This document shows, in pieces, positions 20,688-20,691 of a stretch of DNA of 20,691 nucleotides (positions are counted from its first letter, which is position 1; the number at the start of each line of letters is the position of its first letter). The notes under the pieces were generated by a model. The model was given only the letters and a program-made list of their open reading frames with translations, had not been told where the DNA came from and ran no database searches. A program made the position numbers and the translations under genes. Source of the stretch: Candidatus Pacearchaeota archaeon CG10_big_fil_rev_8_21_14_0_10_32_14 (GTDB taxonomy: Archaea; Nanobdellota; Nanobdellia; Pacearchaeales; GW2011-AR1); the NCBI GenBank assembly GCA_002763085.1, contig PFCY01000040.1, positions 1-20,691 on the forward strand, given 5' to 3'.

Positions 20688-20691
20688 GACG

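Noticed and set aside
20667..20691. ATGAG-stem-CGAC looks like a hammerhead ribozyme core.
   Set aside because: The core bases differ (CGGATGAG for CTGATGAG, CGACG for CGAAAC) and the rest is outside the window.

Overview
The window looks like the AT-rich chromosome of an archaeon. The evidence is archaeal/eukaryotic-type ribosomal proteins (eL18, eL21), the RNA polymerase subunits Rpo3, Rpo4 and Rpo10, an RNase P Rpp21-type subunit, a DUF655 protein, a XerA-type recombinase and TATA boxes in place of bacterial -35/-10 promoters. Small compact genes, many short lysine-rich proteins and several protein types I associate with Woesearchaeota/Pacearchaeota suggest a DPANN lineage; that placement is inference. 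Many ATGs lie 23-27 nt downstream of a TATA-like box, so leaderless transcription appears common, and I used this spacing to choose several start codons.

Layout. (1) 1-1723, plus strand: an accessory, virus- or plasmid-like patch with a broken DNA methyltransferase C-terminus, a SAM methyltransferase and an HNH nuclease. (2) 1828-2656, minus strand: an HD-domain phosphohydrolase and a 41-codon leaderless gene. (3) 2734-5905, plus strand: a tandem Lrp/AsnC regulator, a small membrane protein, a tRNA-dihydrouridine synthase and XerA. (4) 5940-9125, plus strand: a homing-endonuclease-like gene whose C-terminus repeats the XerA C-terminus, then small unknown and membrane proteins, a serine-recombinase domain lacking its catalytic domain, and an RNase H-fold (DUF3800-like) protein. 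(5) 9126-14345, minus strand: the transcription/translation superoperon eL21-Rpo4-DUF655, uS13-uS4-uS11-Rpo3, then tRNA-Leu(CAA), a small membrane protein and eL18-uL13-uS9. (6) 14440-19595, minus strand: a zinc-ribbon protein and a MacB/LolD-like ABC module (ATPase, unknown 245-residue protein, membrane-anchored Ig-like protein, two FtsX-type permeases). (7) 19680-20691: Rpo10, RNase P subunit 4, a free-standing 5S rRNA, a candidate new structured RNA with a three-way junction and terminator-like hairpin, and tRNA-Leu with the unusual anticodon AAG.

The most interesting observations are the xerA/homing-endonuclease arrangement with a duplicated, differently coded tail; the unassigned structured RNA between 5S rRNA and tRNA-Leu; and the A34 tRNA-Leu. 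No gene-free stretch exceeds 300 bases. I saw no CRISPR array or insertion sequence.
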